From Sphaerulina vaccinii (taxonomy: Eukaryota; Ascomycota; Dothideomycetes; Mycosphaerellales; Mycosphaerellaceae): a stretch of 64,000 nt of DNA. The notes below the pieces were generated by a model. That model saw only the letters and a program-made list of their open reading frames with translations. It did no database searches and had not been told where the DNA came from. A program made the position numbers and the translations under genes. The stretch covers positions 124,001-188,000 of the forward strand of contig JAKUDP010000009.1 in the NCBI GenBank assembly GCA_022570795.1, in the 5' to 3' direction. Of this stretch, positions 53,796 to 64,000 are shown piece after piece (position 1 is the stretch's first letter; each line of letters starts with the position of its first letter).

Positions 53796-54702
53796 ATTGC
53801 CAGTGCTTGCTTCTGTCGATGCTGTCTCAGGAGACGGTGTTCGGAGTGTTCCGGTGAGGTCATGGAGGCCGATCGTGGGCCGCGATAGGCAGAGGATTGG
53901 ATTCTCTTCGCAGGATGACCAGATTTAAGATCGCTCACAAGCTATTGTACATACTGCCGGACCTGCATCGAATTAGTGAAGCTGTCGTTCTAGACATCAG
54001 CCTTCTGGCGACGAAGGATCAGCCATCTCATGCAAGGCTGGCATAGCTTTGGCCAGAAGCATCGACCTCGAGTCTCATGTGAGTCCTTATGTCAGATCAC
54101 TGCTGCACTCTGACATGGCAAGAGTGATGGCAAAAAGTCCTTGTTGATTTTAATGGACAGGAAGACCGGGTGATGGTGAGGAGGAGGAAGTCGTTCACTT
54201 CCGCGGCACCGGGTCTTGGCGGACACAAACCATGTCGACTCAACGTTTCCGTTGTGTGCCTTCTCTGACTACAACTCACATACCATCCAGACCATCATTT
54301 GGCCCTAAATGCGCTGAGAGGGCCAGCAGCTGTGTAATGTTCACAGTCTCGTTGCAAGGACTGATCGAAACATGGTGATCCTCACAACATCATGCCCAGC
54401 AAGTTCTCCTCGCGATATCCGCATTGGCAGTGACGCAGCCAAGTACTCATACCATATACGGACGACCAGACCAAGCGAGCATGATGTCGGAGGCGTAGTC
54501 AAGAGCAAGCAGTTCCTGCAGTAGTCGCGAGGAGAAGAGGTGGCATATATCAATGCTTCAGACCGGATCTGCCGGATTGCAGGTAAGGGCATATCACGAG
54601 TTCATCTCTACCAGACTTTTGTCTTTCGTTCTGGTGGTCATACATAACTTTGGGAATCTGGGGAAACACAAGAAGTCTATTCGCGACTTCACTTTCTCGG
54701 AC
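53796..54702. other. Intergenic, nothing recognised
   Basis: Divergent promoters of the monooxygenase and trehalase genes. No feature is supported. Confidence 0.5.
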
Positions 54703-56896
54703 ATGAAGACTGTAGCAGCCATTGGGGCTTTGCTACCTCTTGCTAGGGCTTTGTATGTCAATGGCTCTGTGACGGCACCTTGCGAGTCGCCCTTATACTG
54801 CTATGGCGACATTCTGAGGGAGATACAACTTGCTGGCGCGTTTGAGGACAGCAAGACTTATGTTGATCTTCCCACCATTCGACCATTGGACCAAGTCATT
54901 GCTGCTTTTGATAGCTTGACGAAACCGCTTACGAACAATACGGAGCTAAACGACTTCCTGCAAGAAAACTTTGGCGAAGCTGGGAGCGAACTTGGAGAAG
55001 TCGATCCGGACAAGCTGAACACCAATGCGACTTTTCTGGAGCATGTGGAGAATGGCGACATTCGAGAGTTTCTGCAACAGGTGATCGATATCTGGCCTGA
55101 ACTGACACGAGAATATGCCGGGAGTGCCAACTGCACAGGCTGTGTCAGCTCCTTCATTCCATTGAATCGCACATTCGTTGTGGCTGGAGGAAGATTTAGA
55201 GAGCCATACTATGTGCGTATCAGGCGAATGTATGAGCGAGTCAAGGGCTAACGAGAAGAAAGTGGGACTCGTATTGGATCTTGCTGGGTTTACTAAGGAC
55301 TCAAGGTAAGTATCGGCCATAGGCAGACGCCTGCTTGGCTCTATACCGAGCGCAGACTATGCGTAAGATTGAGCTGGATGTATTGGCACTGACGATAGGC
55401 AGGCTCGTTTACTCAGATCGCGTTGAATATCATCGACAACTTCTTAGACCTGGTGGGTATCGGTATTGAGGACGTTCGGCTTTAAGGCTAACAGTTAGCA
55501 GGTCGAACAGTTTGGCTTCGTGCCCAATGGTGCCAGGCAGTACTATCTCAACCGTAGCCAGCCTCCAGTGCTGACTCAGATGGTTCGCGCATATGTGCAG
55601 TACACGAACGACACGTCTATTCTGGAACGTGTACTACCCACATTGGAGAAAGAGCACAACTTCTGGATGACCAACCGCACTGTCGAGGTCGAGATCGACG
55701 GCACTACTTACGAGCTAAACCACTACGCTGTACAGAACAACCAGCCACGACCAGAGAGCTATATCGAAGACTATCATACTGCCACTAACACATCTTACTA
55801 TGCTGAGTCGGGCATCATATATCCTGCCGCTCCGCTCAACGAGTCACAAATAGCTCAACTCTACAGCGATCTGGCCAGTGGCGCTGAAAGTGGATGGGAC
55901 TATGTTTCGAGGTGGATCGCCAACCCCCAAGATGCTATCGAGGACACATACTTCCCGCTTCGCAGTCTGAACACTGCAAATATCGTACCTGTCGACCTCA
56001 ATAGTATTCTGTATGCCAACGAGGCTAGTCTAGCCGAACTCTACAACATGACTGGCAACATCTCAGCTGCGGCAAGCTGGGCTGGACTTGCGGCCAATAG
56101 AAGCGACGCCATGAGCGCGATCCTCTGGGATGAAGAGCAATGGGGCTACTTTGACTACAATCTCATCTCCTCGAGTAGACAGATCTACGTCTCAGCCGAC
56201 GATAACGCAGCCGAAAGCGAGACACGCGACGCACCACCAGGTCAGCAAGTGTTCACACACGTCGCTCAGTTCTACCCTTCCTGGACTGGAGCTGCTCCAT
56301 CATCGCTGAAACAGAACCCGTCAGCAATCTTACGAGCCTACGCTGAAATCGAGGACGAATTGGCCCGCTTCTCAGGCGTCCCAGCTGCTACCAATCTGGA
56401 AACAGGAGAGCAGTGGGATGAGCCTAATGTCTGGCCTCCGTTGACCTACATCCTTATTGAGGGCCTGCTCAACACCCCGCCTACCTTCGGCATTGATGAC
56501 CCAAGCTATATCAAAACACAGAACATGGCCTTTGAGCTTGCGCAGCGATATCTTGACTCAGCGTTCTGTACTTGGCGGACTACTGGAGGGTCTACCTCCA
56601 ACCTGCCAAAGCTAGAGTCTGTCGAGCCAGAAGACGACTATGGCGGAGCCATCTTTGAGAAGTATAATAGTACCGATATCACGGCTTTCGGGGGTGGAGG
56701 AGAATATGAAGTTCAGCTTGGATTTGGCTGGTCCAATGGCGTACTGATCTGGGTTGGTGACTTGTTTGGAGAACGATTGGAGTCGCCTGCTTGCGAGGAG
56801 ACTCCTGGAGATGGGGAGAGTGTGAGCAAGAAGATGAGGAAGAGTTCTCAACGCATCGTGAAACGAGATGCGAAATGGAGGACCAAGGATCATTGA
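54703..56896 (+). CDS. Secreted trehalase (GH37), four exons
   Basis: Exons 54703-55212, 55263-55305, 55403-55452 and 55502-56896, with introns of 50, 97 and 49 nt, give 665 residues. The N-terminus MKTVAAIGALLPLARA is a signal peptide. Splicing joins AGGRFREPYY to WDSYWILLGLLRT, trehalase signature 1 (family form PGGRF.E.Y.WD.Y, here Ala for Pro). QWDEPNVWPP near residue 510 is signature 2. GGGGEYEVQLGFGWSNGV closes the (alpha/alpha)6 barrel. Many Asn-Xaa-Ser/Thr sites suit a glycosylated secreted enzyme that splits trehalose to two glucoses. The two tiny middle exons, precisely in phase, support the model. Confidence 0.94.
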
Positions 56897-57240
56897 GCGC
56901 GATGCTCGGACCGAATGATGTGAGTACATATTGTATAGAAGCTGTATATTGATCCATATTTAGCAATGCTTTTGTAGGTAGGCAGCTGAATACCACGACT
57001 TATAGCAGTCTTCTCCGCTGACTTACGTCCTAGGCAACTGTGCTTATGGGAGCTTCGTAGAGGTGGAGTTTCATGATTCGTGACCTTCCACAGCGAAGAC
57101 TATGTAGCTCGCTCAAGCGCACAACTTGCTCTGGTCTTAAACTTCAGTTTCGCACGGCACACCACAACTAGGACTTACGCAATACCTTTCCGTTGTAATC
57201 TTCGCCTCACACCATCTCGTTCACGAACCTCGCGAGGAAT
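56897..57240. other. Intergenic, nothing recognised
   Basis: Trehalase 3' flank and upstream of the first LPPELR gene. Confidence 0.5.
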
Positions 57241-58014
57241 ATGGCCACACTTCAGCGACATGCTAGAGCTGCCGCCAAGAGCTGGCAGCGACATCAACAG
57301 ATTGGGAAAACTGGACAAAGTCAAAACTGCTTCCATTCCGGGGTCGCACGCGACTTTATCGATGGGGTTTCGCGCTGTGCGCTTGGCTCGAAGTCTTGTG
57401 GAGGAGAGACACCCGATGCTGCGATCAACGACAGCTTCAACATGTTCGACCGCACATTCTTGCTTAGTGCGCCGAAAGCCACGATTGATCTACTGGCAAA
57501 GTTGTGCCTCCATAAGCAACACTTGCTTGATTTGCCTCCAGAACTTCGGTTGATCATCTATGAGTACGTGTTGTACGGGCACTATGGCACCCTAGATCCA
57601 CAGGATCTGGACTCCCGGACACTGGACATACAAGCTTGGTTACGACCACACCAACCCCCGCTGTCGCACAACCAAAGGAGACAAATGCTGGACACATATT
57701 GTGCGACTCGCAGGACACTGACCCATCCTTTGCTCGAGACCTGCGTGGTCATCCACAATGAGAGTCTGCATATATACTCCCGAGCGCTTGATCTATACTT
57801 GTCACATATTCAGGATATGCCGCACGATTCCGACGCGAAGTACACGGAGCTCTCACGTAGACCAGACAGGAACATATATATCGCCGCAGAGGGGTTCGAT
57901 GTCGCTAAGCAGGGATTCGCGCTCTTTTTGATGCATAGTTGCGAGATGAGAAGATTCGATAATGAACGGAAGAGATGGCGGATCAATCCGTCCCTACCAC
58001 GTAACCGCTGGTAG
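57241..58014 (+). CDS. LPPELR (F-box-like) protein, first of a tandem pair
   Basis: The open frame runs 258 codons from ATG 57241; a second ATG at 57442 (MFDRTFLL) gives 190 residues and may be the real start, since the first 67 codons look unstructured. The core is LLDLPPELRLIIYEYVLYG, followed by TCVVIHNESLHIYSRALDLYL. This is the LPxELRxxIYxxv pattern of many fungal F-box-like or 2EXR-type proteins, a large family of mostly unknown function. The next gene repeats the same order. No membrane or secretion signal. Confidence 0.7.
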   Translation: MATLQRHARAAAKSWQRHQQIGKTGQSQNCFHSGVARDFIDGVSRCALGSKSCGGETPDAAINDSFNMFDRTFLLSAPKATIDLLAKLCLHKQHLLDLPPELRLIIYEYVLYGHYGTLDPQDLDSRTLDIQAWLRPHQPPLSHNQRRQMLDTYCATRRTLTHPLLETCVVIHNESLHIYSRALDLYLSHIQDMPHDSDAKYTELSRRPDRNIYIAAEGFDVAKQGFALFLMHSCEMRRFDNERKRWRINPSLPRNRW

Positions 58015-58143
58015 ACCTGAAGTGGCACATGACTCGGAGCACACCTGGCCTGTACCAATTCTTCTGCTCCAGTACAGTAGCAGCTTCGACTTATGGACCA
58101 TCACTTACCCCTTCTGCGCCAACACACTCATAGTACCACCGAC

Positions 58144-58617
58144 ATGGCGACAACCCACACTGAGATGACCGAGCGATCGTTGACGGCTGGACCATACATC
58201 GATCATGGCAAGACTCCTTCTCTACTCAATCTGCCGCCAGAGCTTCGGCTTTGTATCTACGAATTTGTGGTGTACGAATACTACAGCGATCCCGATCCGC
58301 ACGCTCTGCACCGAAACTATTCGATTCCGGCGCGCCCGGTCATCAACACTTGCAGGTTGATGCGCATCGAGAGTTTGCCGACATATTCGAGGGCACTTGA
58401 TATGCACGTGTCGAAATTGTGGAAGCTTTTGGAGCCTCTCCATACGAAGATCAGCTCACTGCTCAATGCCATGGCCGCAGAGCTTCGATTCCCGACCCCA
58501 CGCTATTTGAGAGTCGAGGAATGGAACATAGAATGTATCGGTCTCCAGGATCAACATGACGTGATGTTTCAGATGTATTTTCGAGCGAAGTGGGAACAGA
58601 AGAAGTGGAGGATGTGA
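58144..58617 (+). CDS. LPPELR (F-box-like) protein, second of a tandem pair
   Basis: A 157-residue frame. LLNLPPELRLCIYEFVVYEYYSDPDP parallels the preceding gene's LLDLPPELRLIIYEYVLYGHYGTLDP, and NTCRLMRIESLPTYSRALDMHV parallels its NESLHIYSRALDLYL. The ends also match (FRAKWEQKKWRM against DNERKRWRI). The pair is therefore a local duplication with divergence. The start ATG 58144 (MATTHTEM) is chosen; 58168 is possible. The 3' end lies about 30 bp from the stop of the convergent MFS gene. Confidence 0.75.
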   Translation: MATTHTEMTERSLTAGPYIDHGKTPSLLNLPPELRLCIYEFVVYEYYSDPDPHALHRNYSIPARPVINTCRLMRIESLPTYSRALDMHVSKLWKLLEPLHTKISSLLNAMAAELRFPTPRYLRVEEWNIECIGLQDQHDVMFQMYFRAKWEQKKWRM

Positions 58618-58648
58618 AGATAAATTGAACGAGTGCGCAGAGGCCTGG

Positions 58649-60409
58649 TCATTCCGCCTGTTCCTTCGCAGCAGATCTCTCTTCATCTACAGACTTCTCC
58701 TCGACGTCGCGATCACTACCTTCGCGAGCCTGCTCGGCAGCTATCTTATTGCGCTGATGCTCCGCTGCCTCGCGCCGCCACGTCATGCCTTTCACCATGA
58801 TCCAAAATACAGCGGCCAACAACAGGACATACACGAGCGCTATGAACGTGAACGCCCATCCTGTTCCCATAGCATTACACATTGGAATGATCGCAGCAGC
58901 TCCTCCAGCAGACATCAAGCATCGCACGAAGTTCACAGCTGCCGTTGCAGTCGCTGGCTTGTCTCGATGCAAATCGATGAGCAGAGTGTTAGTGATGTTG
59001 AATGCTGTGCTTACGCCGAACCCAATCAGGAACAGCGCAACTTCTGGCCAGGCAAGATGCGTTTGATACTCTAAGGTCCAGCCATAGACAATGATACCCA
59101 TTGTGCCTATAATGTGGCCTGGTACCACAACCTGGACCCGAACTCGCTCTATTGGGAAGTTGGTCAGATCTTGCTGCTTTCCTTTGGATATGGTCAGGTT
59201 CAAGGAGCGAGCATGGCGGCGGAAGTTCCAATCTACCACATGGCCCATTGTGAGAGTGGCGGCTAAGGAGCCCATGCCTAAGCTAATGTAACAAAGTCCA
59301 GTGTCGAGAGTGTTGAGGCCATACACGCGAGCGTACAGAGTTGGCAGAGCTCCTGTGACGACCATCATGCCGGTGAAGAAAAGGCCGTTGTACAGCAGAA
59401 TGATGGCGCTCTCCTTATCGAACAGGATCTTGAGCATCAGGAGCGGGTTTGGGAATGCCAGCTTCTTCTTCGGACCAGATGTGGACGTTGTTGACTTGCT
59501 GTCATCTATAGCAAGCTGTTGAGCATACTTCCGCTGCTGCCAATGACCGACGAGAGATTGATTGACACCTTTGGCTGCGATTGAACCATTGCCGACGACA
59601 TTGCGACATGTTTCGGGAAAGAAGAGAATGAAGATGACGAGCAGGATTCCAGTGAAGACGACGAGAAACCAGAATGTTGATCTCCAGCCAAGGAACTGGG
59701 CAAAGAGTCCTCCAATCGTGGGACCTAACAGATCTTGTCGTCAGCTGGTGTATGCCAAGCTCGACCAGGGGCTGAAAGCTTACCGAAGGCTGGCCCAAAT
59801 AATAGCCCAGCAGTTGCATATCCCATATACTTGCCACGCTCAGCACTCGTAGCTATATCGGCTACAACAGCCATACTCAGTGCAATAGCAGCACTGCATC
59901 CGAAAGCTTGCACCATTCGCAGACATAGCAGCGCAGCATAGTTCGTCTGCAAAGCCAGTCCGATGTTGGCTATCCCGAAGATGATGAAGCAGATGATGTA
60001 TGACAATCGACGACCATTGTTATCAGACATACCAGCTATCAATGCTGGTGCAATGGCTTGTGCGATCTAGTAACACGTCAGTAAGGTCCATCACGTTTGC
60101 TTGCATGCTCTCGCATACCATATACGTCGTCAACGACAGATTAATCAAAGTAGGCGTCACGCCTAGATCTCTTGCTATAACATCGAGGGCAGGATAGAAC
60201 GTGGTAGCACCGAATGGCGAGACCAATGAAGAGATCGAAACAGCCACGACGATGAAGATCTTGGCTCGAGGTGTGAAGATGTTATACGGTGGTCCTGTCA
60301 CCGTTCGTTGCAGTTCCAGCAGATCATCGTTTCGTTCTTGTTCTCCTTCAGAAGTCTCAGGTGGCGTTGTGGTAGGTTCATCTTCCACTGCTATGGGGTT
60401 CTTCTCCAT
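58649..60409 (-). CDS. MFS transporter, DHA1 type (Qdr/Tpo-like), three exons
   Basis: Exons 60409-60119, 60066-59784 and 59724-58649, joined by introns of 52 nt (GTATGC..CTAG) and 59 nt (GTAAGC..TTAG), give 549 residues. The N-terminal tail is acidic. TM1 reads FIVVAVSISSLVSPFGATTFYPAL, then ALIAGMSDNNGRRLSYI (motif A) and GYATAGLLFGPAFGPTIGGL, the antiporter motif C restored by the second splice. FPETCRNVVGNGS precedes the central loop, as in fungal drug and polyamine:H+ antiporters. The C-terminal six helices end in a charged tail with EEKSVDEERSA. It would export drugs or small metabolites at the plasma membrane. Confidence 0.92.
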
Positions 60410-60882
60410 AGTTGCTGTGGCTTCTTGCTAAAGGAAAATTGGTTGAATCTTAAGTCTGATGCGAGCCATTCAAGCAAGGGACTGATCAAATCAGAAAAGA
60501 TTGATTAGGTGTCGTCGATGTCGCACGGCGTTGAGCGGTGATAACGTTGCTATATCGGCCGCGCTAGAGGTGCTAGCGCTGTAGGTCTCCGGACGCGGGT
60601 ATGCATGATGTATGCGCCATCTTTGCGGAGCCGTAGATAGGTAGGATAGCTTGGCCGTGTTAGCCGCAAAGGCGGACTTTTGTATATGTTGTGTCTCTGT
60701 TCTGTTTGTGCTATAAGAGTGTTGTGGAGGTGACTTCGTGATAGTGTAGAAGCCGGATCATCCCAGAAGTGCATAAAACTTACTTCAGGAACAGCATTGT
60801 AGCTCTTCACCTACCTTCAGATAGTTGGGGCAGTTGTCGGTAGAATTGTGATTGTAGAGCTGCGATATAGCTCAGAATGCGG
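60410..60882. other. Intergenic, nothing recognised
   Basis: Spacer between the MFS start and the terminal exon of the unresolved gene. Confidence 0.5.
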
Positions 60883-61246
60883 TCACTTGTCATAAGTTGC
60901 CACGACATCCCACGCTGTGCCAAGTGCTTCACCAATTGTGACGATGGACTTAGTAGTCTACGCAACTGCATCCTTCTGCTCCAGGTTTATGACACTCACC
61001 TGGCCAGGCTCTAGACGCACGACGTCGCTGCGATGTTCGGAGGCAGAATCTTCATGATAGTACACCAACACTCCGAGCATGTCCTCTGCATACTGCCATG
61101 GGATTACTTCGTAGGTTCTTCTACTGTTGCGACTTATCGTAGGCACACTACTGCCAAACTCCCTTGCTGAGCAGCGCCGACCGCGGAGTATGTCGTAACA
61201 ATGTTGAATATCCCATGCAGTCTGCCGCAAGCGCTGTGACTGGTGT
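60883..61246 (-). CDS. Last exons of an unresolved gene (5' part not found)
   Basis: Exon 61246-61000 joins exon 60957-60883 across a 42-nt intron (GTGAGT..CGTAG) in phase 0. The reading is RRTYEVIPWQYAEDMLGVLV, then HEDSASEHRSDVVRLEPGQ, then TTKSIVTIGEALGTAWDVV ending YDK and TGA. The upstream exon begins at a GATGCAG acceptor in phase 2, so at least one further exon lies above 61250. A frame at 61640-61437 is a candidate, but no splice joins them cleanly. The protein text looks genuine although no domain is recognised. The gene may also be decayed at its 5' end. Confidence 0.4.
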
Positions 61247-62416
61247 CTGCATCAGATGAGCCGAGCGATACGAAAACCAGTCTGACTGATTTCAGTGAAT
61301 GGCCACGAACTTGACGACTTTGCATTGTACTTAAGTGTTTTGGCATCACCCTATGCTGCAGAGGTAAGCCGCAGCGAACATGATATACCAGTCAGACACT
61401 GGTGGCGAGTGCGGACCATCGTGGCATACCGAATGGCTATGGCGGGCCCTTGACATGGCTTGTTGAAGTATAGCGATCACCACTACAGCTGTCGCTCATG
61501 ATTTGTTGGTCTTGCATTCTGGTAGGATCACGCTCGAGGTGATGGTTGCTGCCGTAGATGCTCGCATATGGAAGAAGACGCTCGTGCTTGGAGGAGAGCC
61601 TCATGGATGGCTGTTTGGCTATCAGAGAGATGGTCACCATCGTTAGGATCGTTACGATAGCCTCCTAGCCAACTCCTAGATGCTTCTGCTAATTTCATGA
61701 TGTTGTGTTGAAGTCGACGAGCAAGGAGGCCTCAGAGGAAAGAGTGGGAGCAAGAAGATCAAGAAAACCGCGCCAAGACTGGACTTTCTGTTTCTCCATA
61801 TTTCCGTCTTCACTCTCCTCCTTGACCTCGAGAGTCTTGCACACCATGCTATCCGTCTTAGCAACACTCGTCTAAGCGCGAGATCTGGCGTGATCTGTTC
61901 ATTTAAGTCCCAGAGTCGCTTCAGTACGAGCCCATCGCCTGCCCTAGCCTCACGAATGGCACGCATCGTCCACGACGCGCCGAAATACTACGCGAAGTTC
62001 AGGTCTCTGACCTGCCATACAACCCTGACGATATGCGTGCTACTGTAGTCAGCATCAGCTACAAAAGAGCGTATATGGAAGGCACGTAGCTCACATTACC
62101 TGCTGCCAGCCTGGGGCAGATGTACGCATTAGGCCTCTCTCGCATCGTATTACGCGGTCGTCGTACTCGACTAGTGGTAGGTGCACTCTGCTGTTCATAT
62201 GCCTGTCTCCACTCGGAGGTATGGATCTTCACAGACAGAGGCTCCGCGCTTTCTTTGTTGCATCGCATGCGTCTGGTTAAGAAGGCCCGCCGCATCCGGA
62301 AGAACACCTCCCCACGCCATTTCTGGCTCAAGCTCTTTGTTCATTGTGATGATATGGGACGGATTCCTGGATTGGCGCACTTTTTCTTGCCATATCGCTT
62401 ACTCATTGCATAAATC
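61247..62416. other. Uncertain stretch, possible 5' exons of the minus-strand gene
   Basis: Several short frames on both strands. Nothing has enough splice or motif support to call. Confidence 0.4.
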
Positions 62417-64000
62417 ATGGCACAAACCCCACAACAGTTGTGGGAAACACTGGAGTTGGATGCTTGGGAATCGAGTGCGACAAGGACGACTGGAGGAGCA
62501 CGGAACTGTAGGTCTTGATGTCGTATGATGGCATTACACAACTGACATTCGATAGCCGTTCTGACAGGAGTGCGGAATACGTGGGGCACTACCCCAGCGA
62601 ACGGACTTTCAGCAGCTCAGCGGACTGCCATTGGCAATGCGATCCAGCGCTGGAGAACGGCGGAGCAGCTTCTTGTCAGTGTAGCGCCGGCCGGCATTGG
62701 AGTTATCGCGCCGGTGATCTATGCGTTTCGAGCGACGCTTCAACGTGCAGCCGCTCGAGACGAAGTCATAGCAGCCCTTGATCAGCTCATCATACTCCGT
62801 GGTAATATCGGAACACGCAGCCAGACCCGCACGGACTGCACAATCAGATATCTCAATGGCAAACGCTCATTGCATGTGACTGAGAGAGATGGTGAGCAAG
62901 GCAGCATTGGTTTTGCCAGACAAATACAGAACGACACGGACGACCAAGACCTGACTATACCGATCGAAATTCCACCTCTACAAAATACGACACGATTTGG
63001 GACTTGGATTGACCTGCGACAAGCTGTATGGAATGCGCGAAGTGTATGGGCTGTAACGCTTCGAGGGCTCAATGTACAGCTTCTGGCAGTTCCAGCGGCT
63101 GATACCGCGCGTGCGGCGATCCTTGCCTATATCACCTTCGCCCAAAATGACAACGACGCGGAGAGTCTGGCTATTGAGAACGCATTTGAGGATGTACTAA
63201 CCTCTATACCGACTACATTCACGATATTGTCTGACGCCGTTGTGCACGGCTACCGCACCACTCTTGCTACAGCTACCACTGACACCTTCAATACCTATCT
63301 CACACAGCTGGACCAATCAGTCGTTGGCTGCCAGAGACAAATTGCCGTGCAGACTTGTTTGCGAGGGTTTCACAGCACCAAAATAGCGAACTTGCCAGGC
63401 CCAGCGACAGCAGCAAGTGCCACGCGCGTGACTGAGCTCGATGCAGCTCTGACACAATCGCAAAGCAAGCTTCGAGACTTAAATGCATTCATCGACACAG
63501 TGGATGACCGATTATCGGCACACCCGGATACGCAAGACCGCGAGCGGCAGAGAAGACGTGCAGGCAACTTGAAGCAGGGCTGGTACCACGTCAAAAACCT
63601 ATACAAGGGAGAAGAGAGCAAGATCGACCTTTGGGTCAAAGTAGACGAACATAACACGGTGATTGATGTAAGTTATTTGCGCTTACAGGACTGACCAGAA
63701 CTAATATCACGAATAGCGCTTGGTAATGAAGGAATCCCTAGGCCAATTCCCAAACTCATTTGGCATTGATCTAGCTACTGGCAGGCCGTTGGAAGTGGAA
63801 GCAATGTATCGATTGAAGAACCTCGGATGCAACGACAGCTTCGTGCAACTTCGCAAATGGCGCCCATTCCGTCGACCCGATGCTGGAGAGCCTGGAGCTC
63901 CGGACCTCAATGGGTACTACAGAAGATATCGTTTGTACATGGAGTACTGTGGATATGGAGATCTTGATGGTATTGAAGAACAGTATCGGAGTGGAGCAGC
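62417..64000 (+). CDS. Protein-kinase-like protein with long N-terminal region (3' truncated)
   Basis: Exons 62417-62507, 62556-63667 and 63717 to the window end, with introns of 48 nt (GTAGGT..GATAG, branch CTGAC) and 49 nt (GTAAGT..ATAG), give at least 495 residues. The first exon supplies the only in-frame Met, because the second exon frame has a stop just upstream. Residues 1-370 are an unassigned helical region. After it, DLWVKVDEHNTVIDRLVMKES resembles kinase strands beta2-beta3 with the VAIK-type Lys, and YRLYMEYCGYGDLDGI is the hinge with the GDL that starts helix alphaD. Catalytic HRD and DFG motifs would lie beyond base 64000, so activity cannot be judged. Confidence 0.7.

Noticed and set aside
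1..64000. CRISPR arrays, rRNA operons, bacterial promoters or Shine-Dalgarno sites
   Set aside because: The window is fungal nuclear DNA with spliceosomal introns; no regularly spaced repeats or rRNA sequence were seen. tRNA genes were not recognised by eye, but a dedicated scan would be needed to exclude them.

Overview
The window is nuclear DNA of a filamentous ascomycete, most likely a dothideomycete of the Mycosphaerellaceae/Teratosphaeriaceae type. Introns are short (about 48-60 nt, GT..AG, CTRAC-like branch sites), genes lie on both strands, a transposon carries RIP-like C-to-T decay, and a MAT1-2-1 HMG-box gene is followed by extra MAT-linked reading frames of the kind described in those families. 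No database search was possible; identities rest on motifs read by eye.

Layout. 1-432: 3' end of a cytochrome P450. 665-4778: a 4.1-kb hAT transposon with terminal inverted repeats and an 8-bp target duplication, inserted 13 bp before the start codon of an F-box-like gene (4800-5876). 6-14 kb: MFS transporter, small membrane protein, GFA/CENP-V protein, secreted Cys-rich protein and a ZIP metal transporter with an in-frame TAG. 15.4-17.2 kb: S33 peptidase and an NTF2-like protein. 17.3-20.5 kb: orphan genes including a head-to-head paralogous pair. 21-26 kb: mitochondrial-type small protein, DHHC palmitoyltransferase, Dal5-like permease. 26.2-30.4 kb is gene-poor. 30.5-34.1 kb: MAT1-2 region, with MAT1-2-1 and two flanking genes of unknown function. 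36-39.4 kb: SMP-domain (Nvj2-like) lipid-transfer protein. 39.6-44.5 kb: broken alcohol dehydrogenase, CYP52-like P450, CECR5-like HAD phosphatase. 44.8-47.8 kb: SPT16 of FACT. 49.5-53.8 kb: Fungal_N-like proline-rich protein, basic orphan, FAD monooxygenase. 54.7-58.6 kb: secreted GH37 trehalase and two tandem LPPELR proteins. 58.6-60.4 kb: DHA1-type MFS. 60.9-61.2 kb: last exons of an unresolved gene. 62.4-64.0 kb: protein-kinase-like gene running off the end.

The genes do not form one pathway. Conserved housekeeping genes (SPT16, palmitoyltransferase, SMP protein, CECR5-like, mitochondrial protein) are interleaved with transporters, oxidative enzymes and lineage-specific proteins. The best candidates for new biology are the MAT neighbourhood, the hAT element with a second reading frame just upstream of a host gene, and the 17.3-20.5 kb orphan gene family.
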